From: an uncultured Candidatus Saccharibacteria bacterium | GTDB taxonomy: Bacteria; Patescibacteriota; Saccharimonadia; Saccharimonadales; Saccharimonadaceae | Length of the DNA: 64,000 nucleotides | Assembly: GCA_947570505.1 (NCBI GenBank) | Contig: CANOTH010000003.1 | Span: 1-64,000 of the forward strand | Direction of reading: 5' to 3' | Part shown: positions 1 to 7,824 of the stretch, one piece after another | Numbering within the stretch: position 1 is the first letter of the stretch | Layout: each line of letters starts with the position of its first letter | Translations under genes and position numbers: made by a program | Notes under the pieces: generated by a model | Told to the model about the DNA's origin: nothing | The model's database searches: none | What the model saw: only the letters and a program-made list of their open reading frames with translations

Positions 1-96
1 GTGGCTAGCTGTATGATGGCGGACATTCAAAAATCTCGCGGTGAGAGTGCCGATCGGAACAAAGTTGGCATGCGAGGTAGCAAGTGGATGGAGTAG
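1..96 (+). CDS. possible C-terminal end of a gene cut by the window edge
   Basis: Frame 1 is open from the first base to a TAG at 94-96 (31 codons), giving a basic, hydrophilic tail that ends GSKWME. No start lies inside the window unless the initial GTG is used. I do not recognise the product. The reading frame could be chance, since the sequence right after it is non-coding and full of hairpins. Best treated as the possible 3' end of a gene that begins to the left. Confidence 0.2.
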   Translation: MASCMMADIQKSRGESADRNKVGMRGSKWME

Positions 97-138
97 AGTT
101 CGGAGACAAGTAGTAAAAATGAAAAAGAAGGAGGAATA

Positions 139-320
139 GGCAGACTAAATTGGTGCAACGTAGTTGCCCATTTGGTCTGCCGTTTTGGGGCTTTAGCCCC
201 AATGATGGTAAAAACATTTGCTTCCAGAAATGGAAGCAAAGTACGTTGGATCTGCGACTGATAAAGTCGCAGCGGGCTATCAGCCCGTTAAGCTACTTTT
301 CCACAAGAAATGCATTCTTG
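139..320 (+). ncRNA. tandem array of six hairpins (candidate structured RNA or DNA element)
   Basis: Six inverted repeats follow one another almost without spacers: 139-181 (long imperfect stem), 185-202 (TTGGGGC / GCCCCAA, TTTA loop), 217-240 (10-bp perfect stem with a GAAA tetraloop), 252-272 (CTGCGAC / GTCGCAG), 273-287 (CGGGCT / AGCCCG) and 304-320 (CAAGAA / TTCTTG). No credible coding frame crosses them. A GNRA-type loop and back-to-back stems suggest an RNA, but strand and function are unknown. Being about 1 kb from a retroelement RT makes a link to its RNA worth testing; the sequence does not prove one. Confidence 0.45.
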
Positions 321-618
321 ATCATGCCTATGCTTGTTAATTTCTTCCAGTTTGTGCTAGGCTACAATGTAGGGCAACCGCAACTTGACAAAGAATATTA
401 GCAAACTATGCAGGGGAAGGGAGGAAGAGTTTGTATGATGATAGAATTCGACTTTTGGATCTTTTATTTTAGCCTCACAATTATAAAGCTAAAAATTACT
501 CGCGCTAGAAAGCGCAAGTAATCAACAAACTAATAATTCCATTCTCGCACAACTTTTAGACCTAGTCAAGAGGGCGGTTGTCCTGATAAGATCAGATAAA
601 ATATGATGGGACGATAAT
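321..618. other. non-coding stretch with one hairpin and a putative promoter
   Basis: No gene is evident. A further hairpin sits at 496-521 (TTACT-c-GCGCT, AGAA loop, AGCGC-a-AGTAA). AT-rich boxes around 596-608 (TAAAAT, TATGAT) lie just before the ATG at 619 and probably form the promoter of the nuclease gene, whose mRNA would be almost leaderless. Confidence 0.4.
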
Positions 619-1011
619 ATGAAGAAATTGGAATTCGAAAGTGGTATTTTCATTCCCGCTAATCGTAAAGTATGGGAACATGAACGGCATGTAGCTGAAA
701 TATTAGCACAAGCAGGGCATTACGTTGAGTTTATATTGGAACATACTCAGAGGAGTGCGGACATTTTATTAGACGGAGTACCATATGAGATCAAATCGCC
801 TAAAACAACTTCAGCAAACTCGCTAGAACATATTATAAAAAAGGGCTTACGGCAGTGTTCAAATCTTATTATTGATTCATCAAGGACGAGGATGCATGAT
901 GATAATTTAAGAAAGTTTTTGATTTCGCAGATGCGCTCTAGAAGGCAAATAAAGCATATGCTATTAATTGCGAAGCGCGGTCAAATTGTTGACATCTCTG
1001 AGCTGATCTGA
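619..1011 (+). CDS. CdiA C-terminal-like nuclease domain protein (PD-(D/E)xK type)
   Basis: A 130-aa protein. From about residue 46 it reads SADILLDGVPYEIKSP, then a helix with regularly spaced polar residues, then QCSNLIIDSSRTR and a C-terminal strand (MLLIAKRGQIVDI). The D...E-I-K core matches the Asp-x(n)-Glu-x-Lys site of the PD-(D/E)xK fold. The following SNLIID-R pattern is what I associate with CdiA-CT tRNase-like proteins found in toxins and in phage or mobile elements. It stands alone here, with no toxin-delivery protein or obvious immunity gene, so a role as toxin or mobile-element nuclease is inference. It has no clear Shine-Dalgarno and starts close to its promoter. A rho-independent terminator follows and separates it from the convergent RT gene. 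Confidence 0.65.
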   Translation: MKKLEFESGIFIPANRKVWEHERHVAEILAQAGHYVEFILEHTQRSADILLDGVPYEIKSPKTTSANSLEHIIKKGLRQCSNLIIDSSRTRMHDDNLRKFLISQMRSRRQIKHMLLIAKRGQIVDISELI

Positions 1012-1026
1012 TAAGATAGAATTATC

Positions 1027-1073
1027 GAAACCTTGCACGGCGCCGAAGGTACCTACCGCAGGGTTTCTTTTTT
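1027..1073 (+). terminator. rho-independent terminator of the nuclease gene
   Basis: GAAACCTTGC at 1027-1036 pairs with GCAGGGTTTC ending at 1067, with a small inner GG-CC stem, followed by a run of T. Confidence 0.75.
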
Positions 1074-1124
1074 GTTTTGCTGTTTTTTCAAATTATCTTC
1101 AATCGTATTAGACCACATATCGAG

Positions 1125-1280
1125 CTACATTTGTAGCGCAAAGTTTTTTAACCAGCTCTTAAATTCATCTTGGGCTGAAAGGCAGGTCTCGCGCAGATAC
1201 TTGCCAACATTAAACCATTCTTTGCGGCTGTCGCTGGTGCCGTTTTTTGAAAATGAAATGTAATCGCTTGGGGCGCTCAA
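1125..1280 (-). CDS. small ORF immediately downstream of the reverse transcriptase
   Basis: On the minus strand a frame different from the RT stays open from inside the RT 3' end to a TAG at 1125-1127. It encodes a protein-like sequence containing SKNGTSDSRKEWFNVGKYL and DEFKSWLKNFALQM. The only usable start I see is TTG at 1280, giving 51 aa; the open frame extends further upstream and overlaps the last RT codons. It may be a small DGR accessory protein, a frameshifted C-terminal extension of the RT, or a degraded gene. I do not recognise the family. Confidence 0.35.
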   Translation of the reverse strand: MSAPSDYISFSKNGTSDSRKEWFNVGKYLRETCLSAQDEFKSWLKNFALQM

Positions 1281-1300
1281 TTGCCGATAAATTTGTTGGA

Positions 1301-2530
1301 TTAGTTGGGGCCGGAGGAGAGCTTGGGCTTCTTCATGCGCTTCCTATATTCGCGATATTCCTCTTCCGAGAGCCAATTAAAGTCCCAGCCGAAGCTATCA
1401 AACAGTTGCCTGAGGAATTTACGGCTATTGATGTGCTTCATGTAGCCCATGCGCGAGAAGATCCCTTCCACATCGCCTTCACCGTTGGTGGCGAGACGAT
1501 AAGCAGCTTTGTAGCAATTTTGGCGCACGCGTTTGCCGGGATAAATAAACCCAGGATAAACTACTGCTCCAATGAATGGTACTCCTTTATCTACTGGTTC
1601 GTGATAGATTTTCTTAGGATGGAGGGTAAGCTTTAGCTCGGTCTTAAGATATTTACGAATCACTCCGATATCGCGCAAAAGTTGAGCACGTTTCTCCATC
1701 GGGACAATGATGAAAAAGTCGTCTACATAGCGACCGTAATGCTCGTAACCGAGGTCGAAACGCACGAAACGATCCAGCTGATCTAAGAAAATATTAGATA
1801 AAAGTTGGGAAGTAAGATTGCCAATGACGATGCCACGTTCGGGCGGTTGGTTGAACAGACTTTTGCTTTTAGGTAGTTTGCGCCAGTCGGAGCGGCGACC
1901 GCGAATCGCAATATCGTCCATCGGGTGGTCAAAGATAATCTCATGCCAGAGATATTTGAGAGTTTGGTAATATTGGTGTTTATCGGCCGGATGACAATGA
2001 ATACCATTCGCTGCATCGGGCAAGGAACTATGATAGAATTGCCGCTCTAAACCCCAGAGTACTCGGTCATAGAGCTTTTGGTGGTTGAGGCTCATGAAGT
2101 ATCCTTGAATATCTAGTTTAACAGCGAAAGCTGGCTTGGTATAATTATCGGTAGCGCTGCGGATATGTCGGGCGAGGCGCTTTTGGCCGTAGAGGGTGCC
2201 TTTACCTTTGCGACAAGAATAAGAATCGGGAATGAAACGGCGATCCCACCAATCAACGCAATTATTATAGAGTAGGTGATGGACAATGCGATCGCGAAAC
2301 GGGGCAGCCACGATCTCGCGGATGACTGGATCGCGTACGATGAAGGCTACACCTTTGCTAGGTTTATAGTAGCGACGGATAATACTGTCTCTTAGGTCAA
2401 TGATGTCTTCCATATCATTTAGCTCAAAACGATGCTCATCGACGGTGTGACGTTTGCCTTTGCGGGCGGTGTGATAAGCTTCCCACAACTCACTGAGTAG
2501 GAACGATTCAAAGCGGGTATTATTTGTCAT
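1301..2530 (-). CDS. reverse transcriptase of diversity-generating-retroelement (DGR) type
   Basis: A 409-aa RNA-directed DNA polymerase. Visible RT motifs in order: KLDIQGYFMSL (motif A, catalytic Asp), GIVIGNLTSQLLSNIFLDQL (motif B) and YGRYVDDFFII (YxDD, two catalytic Asp), then FIGAVVYPG near the thumb. IGNLTSQ with Gln, where group II intron RTs have SP, is the known hallmark of DGR RTs, which copy a template RNA with adenine-directed errors into a variable repeat. It lacks the maturase and endonuclease domains of group II introns. I place the start at ATG 2530, which overlaps the upstream gene's stop by 11 nt and suggests translational coupling; an in-frame upstream start at 2593 also exists. 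No template repeat is visible next to it. The only adenine-pattern repeat pair in the window lies at 44.1 and 63.6 kb. Confidence 0.88.
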   Translation of the reverse strand: MTNNTRFESFLLSELWEAYHTARKGKRHTVDEHRFELNDMEDIIDLRDSIIRRYYKPSKGVAFIVRDPVIREIVAAPFRDRIVHHLLYNNCVDWWDRRFIPDSYSCRKGKGTLYGQKRLARHIRSATDNYTKPAFAVKLDIQGYFMSLNHQKLYDRVLWGLERQFYHSSLPDAANGIHCHPADKHQYYQTLKYLWHEIIFDHPMDDIAIRGRRSDWRKLPKSKSLFNQPPERGIVIGNLTSQLLSNIFLDQLDRFVRFDLGYEHYGRYVDDFFIIVPMEKRAQLLRDIGVIRKYLKTELKLTLHPKKIYHEPVDKGVPFIGAVVYPGFIYPGKRVRQNCYKAAYRLATNGEGDVEGIFSRMGYMKHINSRKFLRQLFDSFGWDFNWLSEEEYREYRKRMKKPKLSSGPN

Positions 2531-3515
2531 TTTTCTGTTTCGCTTCTTCGGTTTTGAGCTGCTTAGCATATTCGCGAGCGGTGATGCGCTCAATTTCTAC
2601 TAGTTTTTCGAGGATGCTACAAAGTTCGCGGTGATGCATGAGCCGGAGATTTTCGATATTAGCCATATTGTTACGGAGATTGCGGGTGTAGATAAGAATA
2701 TTGAAGAGATTTTGAGCTTGTGCGGAATGCGATCGTGGTTCTTTGACGGTGGAGACGGAGATATTTTGTAATTGTCGACGAATGATCCCGGCAGTAGGGC
2801 GAGCATTAGCAAAATTGAGATAGCTGACTAGAATTTCGTTGGCATCCAAAATCATTTGCTCAATGAGGGTGGCGCGGGCTAGGGAATCGGAGATTCTTTT
2901 ACAGTTATGATAGAGCAAGCGGTTCATTTCTAGGATGGTAGTGTAGAGCTCGGGTACGGGCGACTTAGGTACAATGATAGAAGTAATGCGTTCCACATCT
3001 TGGCGGGAACGATCACGCAGTTTGGCAATTTGTTCGTCGCTGTAGGTGCGAGGTAATTTATAAAAATGTAGTTCAGTAGTACTAAGCTTGCGGTCGGGAA
3101 ATATGTTAATTTCGGCGAGTTGGAATCCTAGTTGGTTCAGAGCGCGGATCGAGATGATACCATCTTCGGATCTTGAATAGTCGTCGGAATCGTTTTTGAT
3201 ACTATAACGACGATGAATCCGATCGGCAATGGTCAAAGTATAATAGAGGACGGAATGACCGCCAATTTTGGAGAAATTATCCGTAGAATCGAACAAGAGT
3301 AGGTGATGATCATTGGTTTGTTCGAATTCCATAGCCTGAGCTTTGATGTGCCGTTGGCGCTGGCGAAGAGCCTGACGTGCGGCACGCAAAGATGACTTAA
3401 TCTCGCGCGAAGGCGGATTTTCTTGCAACTGTTTTATTTTGCTCTCAAGCTGGTGTAGATCCAGCTGAGCGAATTCATCGATTTCGGAAGTTTTGATAGG
3501 AGACAGCTTTGTCAT
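2520..3515 (-). CDS. DGR accessory protein, probable MutS-I-like domain fused to an Avd-like helical domain
   Basis: A 331-aa protein directly upstream of, and overlapping, the RT. The N-terminal part (about residues 1-60) is helical and charged. Residues about 72-155 (LLLFDSTDNFSKIGG ... RALNQLGFQLAEI) resemble the mismatch-recognition domain I of MutS; MutS-like accessory genes are known beside DGR RTs. Residues about 190-320 form long amphipathic helices that could be the four-helix bundle of Avd, the structural cofactor that binds the RT and its RNA. The fusion interpretation is inference from pattern and position; no homology search was possible. There is a hairpin (CCTTAG / CTAAGG) and AT-rich sequence just upstream. 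No other gene follows the RT in the operon except the short ORF at 1125-1280. Confidence 0.55.
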   Translation of the reverse strand: MTKLSPIKTSEIDEFAQLDLHQLESKIKQLQENPPSREIKSSLRAARQALRQRQRHIKAQAMEFEQTNDHHLLLFDSTDNFSKIGGHSVLYYTLTIADRIHRRYSIKNDSDDYSRSEDGIISIRALNQLGFQLAEINIFPDRKLSTTELHFYKLPRTYSDEQIAKLRDRSRQDVERITSIIVPKSPVPELYTTILEMNRLLYHNCKRISDSLARATLIEQMILDANEILVSYLNFANARPTAGIIRRQLQNISVSTVKEPRSHSAQAQNLFNILIYTRNLRNNMANIENLRLMHHRELCSILEKLVEIERITAREYAKQLKTEEAKQKNDK

Positions 3516-3635
3516 TTTTATAAGTGTGTGTTTTTGGTTCCTTAGAGATATATTATCCCTAAGGATATTATAGCTTATGATAACTTAAAATACAAAAACA
3601 TAAGTTGTATGATATAATGGTAGAAAAGGAGGGAT

Positions 3636-3938
3636 ATGATTAAGATTGATGAGGATTTTGTGGCCGAAGTGGGTCTCAGCGAAATGCCGCCAGCGGAGAA
3701 GGAAGTTTTTATGGCTGAAGCAAAAGAAGAATTGGAGATGCGGGTCGGCGAGCATTTGGGGCGAGATTTATCTGATGAACAGCTAGAAGAGTTCGTCCAG
3801 ATTCAGGATCCGCGGCTAGCGGCAGAATGGTTAGAAAAGCATACTCCGGGTTATCGTGAGGCGGTGAAGCAGATTTTTCAGAATTTTAAAGAAGAGCTGT
3901 TTGCTGAGCGGGCGGAGATTTTGGGTGCTGCAGCTTAG
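3636..3938 (+). CDS. DUF5663-like small protein (CPR family)
   Basis: A 100-aa acidic, helical protein with the pattern ELEMRVGEHL ... LSDEQLEEFVQI ... AAEWLEKHTPGYREAVKQIF, which I associate with DUF5663, a small family common in candidate phyla bacteria. Function is unknown. A distant paralogue lies at 25009-25338 (shared LSDEQL / LTDEQL and a helix of about 30 residues after it). It has a TATAAT box at about 3614 and a strong Shine-Dalgarno (AAGGAGGG). It converges on fmt: the two stop codons overlap with no terminator between them. Confidence 0.7.
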   Translation: MIKIDEDFVAEVGLSEMPPAEKEVFMAEAKEELEMRVGEHLGRDLSDEQLEEFVQIQDPRLAAEWLEKHTPGYREAVKQIFQNFKEELFAERAEILGAAA

Positions 3939-4762
3939 TGATTTTTGGCATAGCCGTTGAGGAATGATTTTGCGTCCATTGGTTTTTTGCCTTCTGGCTG
4001 CAACCTGTCGATGACGACAAAATTGCGGTCTGCACACTTAATCATCAGGGGAGAACTCTGGTCGCCAATTCCGGCGGCTTCGCAGAGTATATCTGTCACT
4101 CGTAAGGTATGAGCTTGCAAAATGATACAAGTTTTGTTGTAGAATTGATATTTTGGTTTTGGAAAACCTTGATAGGCGACGATTTGGCGAAAGATTTGTT
4201 CGGCGGTGAATTTTTCGGGGTGTAATTCAGAATCAGATTTATCAAATTTAGTTGTATAAGTCGCTTCAGAAGCAGCTTGTGGTTGTGGTTCGCCAAGGTT
4301 GTTAAGGTGTTCTACTAGCCAGTTGGCTCCTGCTTCGGCTAGACCTTGATAAATATGCTCTTTATCAATCGGTAAATTTGGCACTGTTGTTTGATGATAA
4401 ATCGGTCCCGCGTCCATGGCTTTAGCTAGTTTCATAATTGAATAGCCAAATTCATTGTCGCCAGCCAGAATTGCGCTCTCAATTGGGGAGGCACCGCGGT
4501 ATTTTGGCAAGAGTGACGGATGGAGATTAATAATACCTTCGGGCTCGAAGAGTTCTAGTAAATCAGTTTTTATCATCACTCCAAATGAAGCCAAGATACC
4601 ATGTGCTTCAGGATGTTGTTTTTTAAGCTTAATTACCTCAGTTAAATCATCTTTGGTTCGGGCATGAAATATTACGTCGGTATGTTGCCTTAAAACCGCT
4701 AGCGCATGGTTCGCGAGTGGTCCATTGCCAAAGAAGATTACCTCCGTACTCATAGTGTTCAT
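3935..4762 (-). CDS. fmt: methionyl-tRNA formyltransferase
   Basis: A 275-aa enzyme that transfers a formyl group from 10-formyl-THF to Met-tRNAfMet for initiation. The catalytic signature is clear: INLHPSLLPKYRGASPI (Asn and His) and AMDAGPI (Asp), with an N-terminal Rossmann start EVIFFGNGPLANHAL and a C-terminal OB-like half. It is slightly shorter than the usual 310 aa. Its ATG overlaps the def stop codon (ATGA), so def and fmt form the common def-fmt pair, translationally coupled and transcribed on the minus strand. Confidence 0.95.
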   Translation of the reverse strand: MNTMSTEVIFFGNGPLANHALAVLRQHTDVIFHARTKDDLTEVIKLKKQHPEAHGILASFGVMIKTDLLELFEPEGIINLHPSLLPKYRGASPIESAILAGDNEFGYSIMKLAKAMDAGPIYHQTTVPNLPIDKEHIYQGLAEAGANWLVEHLNNLGEPQPQAASEATYTTKFDKSDSELHPEKFTAEQIFRQIVAYQGFPKPKYQFYNKTCIILQAHTLRVTDILCEAAGIGDQSSPLMIKCADRNFVVIDRLQPEGKKPMDAKSFLNGYAKNH

Positions 4763-5337
4763 TCTTCTGGAAATAGTTCGTGGTTATTTTTAATCTCGTT
4801 TTCGTAATCAGTCACGGGTCGAAGATTACCTTGATCGTCCATGCGATAAAAAGCTGTTTCATCGTCACGGATACGATCAATGAATAGGATACCGTCTAGG
4901 TGGTCAATCTCGTGCATGAGGGTGCGGGCTAGGAAACCATCGGCCTTGATACGCACCTCATTGCCATCTTCGAGCAGAGCTTTGACTTTGACCTTGTAAG
5001 GTCGGCCTACAAGACCATAAATTTCGGGTACCGACAGGCACCCCTCTTGCTCTTTAACGATTTTACCTTCGGTGCGGATGATTTCGGGATTAATTAAGGC
5101 TGTGAAGGAGTTATGCTTTTTATCGTCTAGATCATCACGAATAATGATAATGCGTTTGTTTTCGCCAATTTGTGGTGCTGCCATCGCAGCGGACAGTTCA
5201 TAAGGGTGATCTTTTTCCCACTCAATCGATAGTTTACGCATATCAGCAATAATATCCTCAATTTCGGGAGTGATTTGGTTGACCTTGGTGGACTTTTCGC
5301 GCAATCTAGGATCGGGAGTCGTAATGATTTTTCGCAT
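4759..5337 (-). CDS. def: peptide deformylase
   Basis: A 192-aa metalloenzyme that removes the N-formyl group from nascent proteins. All three motifs are present: AAMAAPQIG (motif I), EGCLSVPE (motif II, metal-binding Cys) and HEIDHLDG (motif III, HExxH). The acidic C-terminal tail is somewhat longer than usual. It is the first gene of the coupled def-fmt pair and lies 20 nt downstream of the priA stop, so priA, def and fmt may share a transcript. Confidence 0.96.
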   Translation of the reverse strand: MRKIITTPDPRLREKSTKVNQITPEIEDIIADMRKLSIEWEKDHPYELSAAMAAPQIGENKRIIIIRDDLDDKKHNSFTALINPEIIRTEGKIVKEQEGCLSVPEIYGLVGRPYKVKVKALLEDGNEVRIKADGFLARTLMHEIDHLDGILFIDRIRDDETAFYRMDDQGNLRPVTDYENEIKNNHELFPEE

Positions 5338-5356
5338 ATCTTTTATTATACCATAT

Positions 5357-7450
5357 TTATAATAATGACGGGGGATCTAATTCAATATGAAACTGGCTAT
5401 AAGGTGCCAAAACTTTGGCGAGGTAGGCTCGAGAGGTTGACTTGATGATGATTTGCCAGGTGAAGCCGCGGCGGGTGCGCTCGTGAAAGGCGGGCATGGG
5501 GGGAGATATGGAAAGTTTGGGGTAGGATTTGAGCCGCATATAGGCTTGGTTAATTTTATCGAGAGTAGTTTTTTCGGTTTTATAAGTAATGGCAAGTTTG
5601 GCAATATAGGTAAAAGGTGGTAGAGCTTGCTCGCGACGTTTTTTGAGGAGATATTCGGCAAAGCTGGTAAAATCAGATTTAGTGGCGGTCTGAATGGCTG
5701 GGTGATCAGGTTGATAAGTCTGGATGACGACTTCAGCTCTAGCCAAATGACCGCGTCCGACTCGTCCAATGACTTGGTTTAAGAGTTCAAAAGTACGTTC
5801 TTCGGCAGCAAAATCGGGCAGAGAAAGTCCAGTGTCGGCCTGGACGATGCCGACGGTAGCTAGGTGTGGCAGGTCTAATCCGCGGGCTAACATTTGCGTA
5901 CCAATGAGGATATCGATTTCACCATTTTGCACTGACCGATAAAGGGCGGCTAGACTATCGGTTTTCTTGTTGTCGCCATCGAAGCGAGCGATTCTGGCAT
6001 CAGGGAAGATTTTACTAAGCTCGGTTTCGAGCAGTTTAGTGCCGAAGCCTTTATGAATGATGCCGGTTTTACCACATTCAGGACAGCTAGTAGGGACTTT
6101 TTCTTGATGTCCACAGAGGTGACAGCTGAGCGAATAATGGTCGGCATCTAGAGTCATCGGCAAATAACAGTTAGGACAGAGGGCCTGCCAGCCACAATCT
6201 TCACAAATGGTTAAAGGGGAAGAACCGCGGCGATTATGAAAAATGAGAGTTTGATGTTGATCTTGAAGACTTTTTTTGATAGCTGTCAACATAGCCTCGG
6301 AGAAATAGCGATTTTTAACGAAATTATTGCGATCTTTGAGATCGACGATGGTAATTTTGGGTTCGATGGCAGTCTGTTTGGCTTTGGTGGTTAATTCGAC
6401 TAAGGTTTGATGGGCTTTTGCGAGGTGATAATCAACGATATTGGGTGTGGCACTGCCTTGGATGCAGGGAATGTGGAGTTTTTGGGCAATGAAGCTAGCT
6501 AAGCGCAGGGCTGAGTAGCGAGGGGCATTTTCTTGATAGTAAGCCCCTTCGTGGGATTCGTCGATTAAAACCAGGCCGAGGTTACCGAGGGGAGCCAATA
6601 AGGCAGAACGAGGACCAATTACGACGATGGGCTCGCTCTTGCAGTGAACTACGGTGTCAGAGGCTGTGGTACGCGGGAGTAGGGCCTTAAGCCCAACTCC
6701 CTTGCGTTCCGCGCCTCTTCCTTGTATTTCATCTGTAATAGTTTCGCCCTCAGATATTACGTCAGCTTCGCCCTGCACTGCCTCTGCGTTGGTTTTTCGC
6801 AAAATATCTAACCAAATTTGGCGCCGTTCGGTCAGGGTCTGTTGAGAATGAATTAAGACCACCCGATTACCAAAGGTCCGTTGGAAAATCTCTACTAATT
6901 GGCTAGTCAGGGCAATTTCGGGTACAAGTAAAATTACGGACTTTTGCTCTGAGAGAGCCGTAGAGGCTGTTTTTAGATAAATATTGGTTTTACCGCTACC
7001 AGTTACCCCTCGGAGGAGACGGGTGCTGCCAGAGGCTTCCTGAAGGCTCTGGAGGGCATTTTGCTGGTATTTGTTCAATGCGATAGGCTGAATGGGGTAA
7101 TTTTCCGCTTCTGGAGGCTTAATATCACGATCGGTTTTGACAGTACTAGAGGTGAGGCCGCTGGGGATCATCAAATTAGCGCATGTTGGCAGGGGTGCCA
7201 GATAGTACTGAGAAAGCCAAAAAATCCCCTCAAGCAGGTGTGTGGGCAAAGGCTGAGGCTGAAGTACTTCAATGATAGCTTTGGTCGGAAAATTCACATG
7301 CTCGACTCGTCGCCAAACAATCCCTACGACTTTTTTTCTACCTAGAGGAATCAGCACAATTTGTCCGGGTTGCAGGTGTAAATGGGACTGATAAGTTAGC
7401 ACATCTCCATTATCTCGAAAAACAGTTGTAGGTATCACCTCGAAAAACAT
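5357..7450 (-). CDS. priA: primosomal helicase PriA
   Basis: A superfamily 2 3'-5' DNA helicase for replication restart. Walker A is GVTGSGKTN, the DExH box is IDESHE, and paired cysteines of the zinc-binding region are visible (CEDCGWQALCPNC, CHLCG, SCPECG), followed by helicase motifs V and VI (GTQMLARGLDLPHL, QVIGRVGRG). I place the start at ATG 7450 (MFFEVIPTTVF). It is 7 nt from a TATAAT box, so the mRNA is leaderless; an open frame extends upstream to 7522. The sequence is interrupted in frame by about 50 residues encoded by a dispersed palindromic repeat (6640-6795), located between the helicase motif Ia region and EPIVVIGPRSALLAP. Confidence 0.93.
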   Translation of the reverse strand: MFFEVIPTTVFRDNGDVLTYQSHLHLQPGQIVLIPLGRKKVVGIVWRRVEHVNFPTKAIIEVLQPQPLPTHLLEGIFWLSQYYLAPLPTCANLMIPSGLTSSTVKTDRDIKPPEAENYPIQPIALNKYQQNALQSLQEASGSTRLLRGVTGSGKTNIYLKTASTALSEQKSVILLVPEIALTSQLVEIFQRTFGNRVVLIHSQQTLTERRQIWLDILRKTNAEAVQGEADVISEGETITDEIQGRGAERKGVGLKALLPRTTASDTVVHCKSEPIVVIGPRSALLAPLGNLGLVLIDESHEGAYYQENAPRYSALRLASFIAQKLHIPCIQGSATPNIVDYHLAKAHQTLVELTTKAKQTAIEPKITIVDLKDRNNFVKNRYFSEAMLTAIKKSLQDQHQTLIFHNRRGSSPLTICEDCGWQALCPNCYLPMTLDADHYSLSCHLCGHQEKVPTSCPECGKTGIIHKGFGTKLLETELSKIFPDARIARFDGDNKKTDSLAALYRSVQNGEIDILIGTQMLARGLDLPHLATVGIVQADTGLSLPDFAAEERTFELLNQVIGRVGRGHLARAEVVIQTYQPDHPAIQTATKSDFTSFAEYLLKKRREQALPPFTYIAKLAITYKTEKTTLDKINQAYMRLKSYPKLSISPPMPAFHERTRRGFTWQIIIKSTSRAYLAKVLAPYSQFHIELDPPSLL
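6640..6795. repeat. palindromic repeat inserted in frame inside priA
   Basis: Read on the priA strand, this block shares AGATGA-ATACAAGG-AGA and GGAACGCAAGGGA with the intergenic repeats at 12354-12480 and 42911-43090. It contains a strong hairpin (GGGAGT-t-GGGC / GGCCC-t-ACTCCC, about 6673-6701). It adds about 50 residues (EAVQGEADVISEGE onward) at a place where PriA proteins normally run straight from the helicase linker to the VIGPRSAL segment. The reading frame is kept open throughout. The situation resembles Rickettsia palindromic elements inside genes. Confidence 0.7.
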
Positions 7451-7456
7451 ATTGTC

Positions 7457-7499
7457 ATTATACATTGTGCTTGTGAAAATTACAACGTTGTCATATAAT
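7457..7499. promoter_or_regulatory. divergent promoters of priA and the winged-helix gene
   Basis: On the minus strand TTGTAA (7480-7485), a 17-nt spacer and TATAAT (7457-7462) place the start of transcription at the priA ATG (7450). On the plus strand TATAAT (7494-7499) serves the gene at 7525. The two cores interleave in about 45 bp. Confidence 0.7.
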
Positions 7500-7524
7500 G
7501 GGGTAGAGGAGAGGTAATACATAC

Positions 7525-7824
7525 ATGTTAGATATTTTCATTACATCACGAGTGCGGCGGAAGATTGTGGTAGTTTTTGCAAAATATCCTGATTTTAAGA
7601 CTCATGTGCGTGCTTTATCGAAGCTGATTAAGGAGGATCCGGGGAATATTCAGCGAGAGTTGCAGCGCTTAGAGCGAGGTGGGTTTTTGGTGGTAACTCA
7701 GAAGGGTAATACTCGGATTTATCAGATGAACAAGCAGTTTCCGCTGCTCAAGGAATTGCAGAGCATGGTGATTAAATCACAACAAATGTCCAAGACTAAT
7801 AAGGCCGACAAGACGATCGGGTGA
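7525..7824 (+). CDS. winged helix-turn-helix DNA-binding protein
   Basis: A 99-aa protein. Residues about 5-75 (ITSRVRRKIVVVFAKYP ... LSKLIKEDPGNIQRELQRL ... GGFLVVTQKGNTRIYQMN) have the order of a winged HTH: recognition-helix segment EDPGNIQRELQRLE, then a beta wing with KGNTRIY. This is similar to ArsR- or MarR-like regulators that sense gene state through dimerisation. No metal-binding cysteines are present. It overlaps the recJ start by 4 nt (GTGA), so the two are cotranscribed. It could regulate its own promoter, which interleaves with that of priA. Confidence 0.75.
   Translation: MLDIFITSRVRRKIVVVFAKYPDFKTHVRALSKLIKEDPGNIQRELQRLERGGFLVVTQKGNTRIYQMNKQFPLLKELQSMVIKSQQMSKTNKADKTIG

Noticed and set aside
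1033-1300. Template repeat of the DGR
   Set aside because: No match to cassette borders or middles on either strand in 1-3640.
1301-2530. Group II intron RT or retron RT
   Set aside because: Motif B is IGNLTSQ (DGR type), there is no maturase or endonuclease domain, and no intron domain V-like structure or retron msr-msd was seen.
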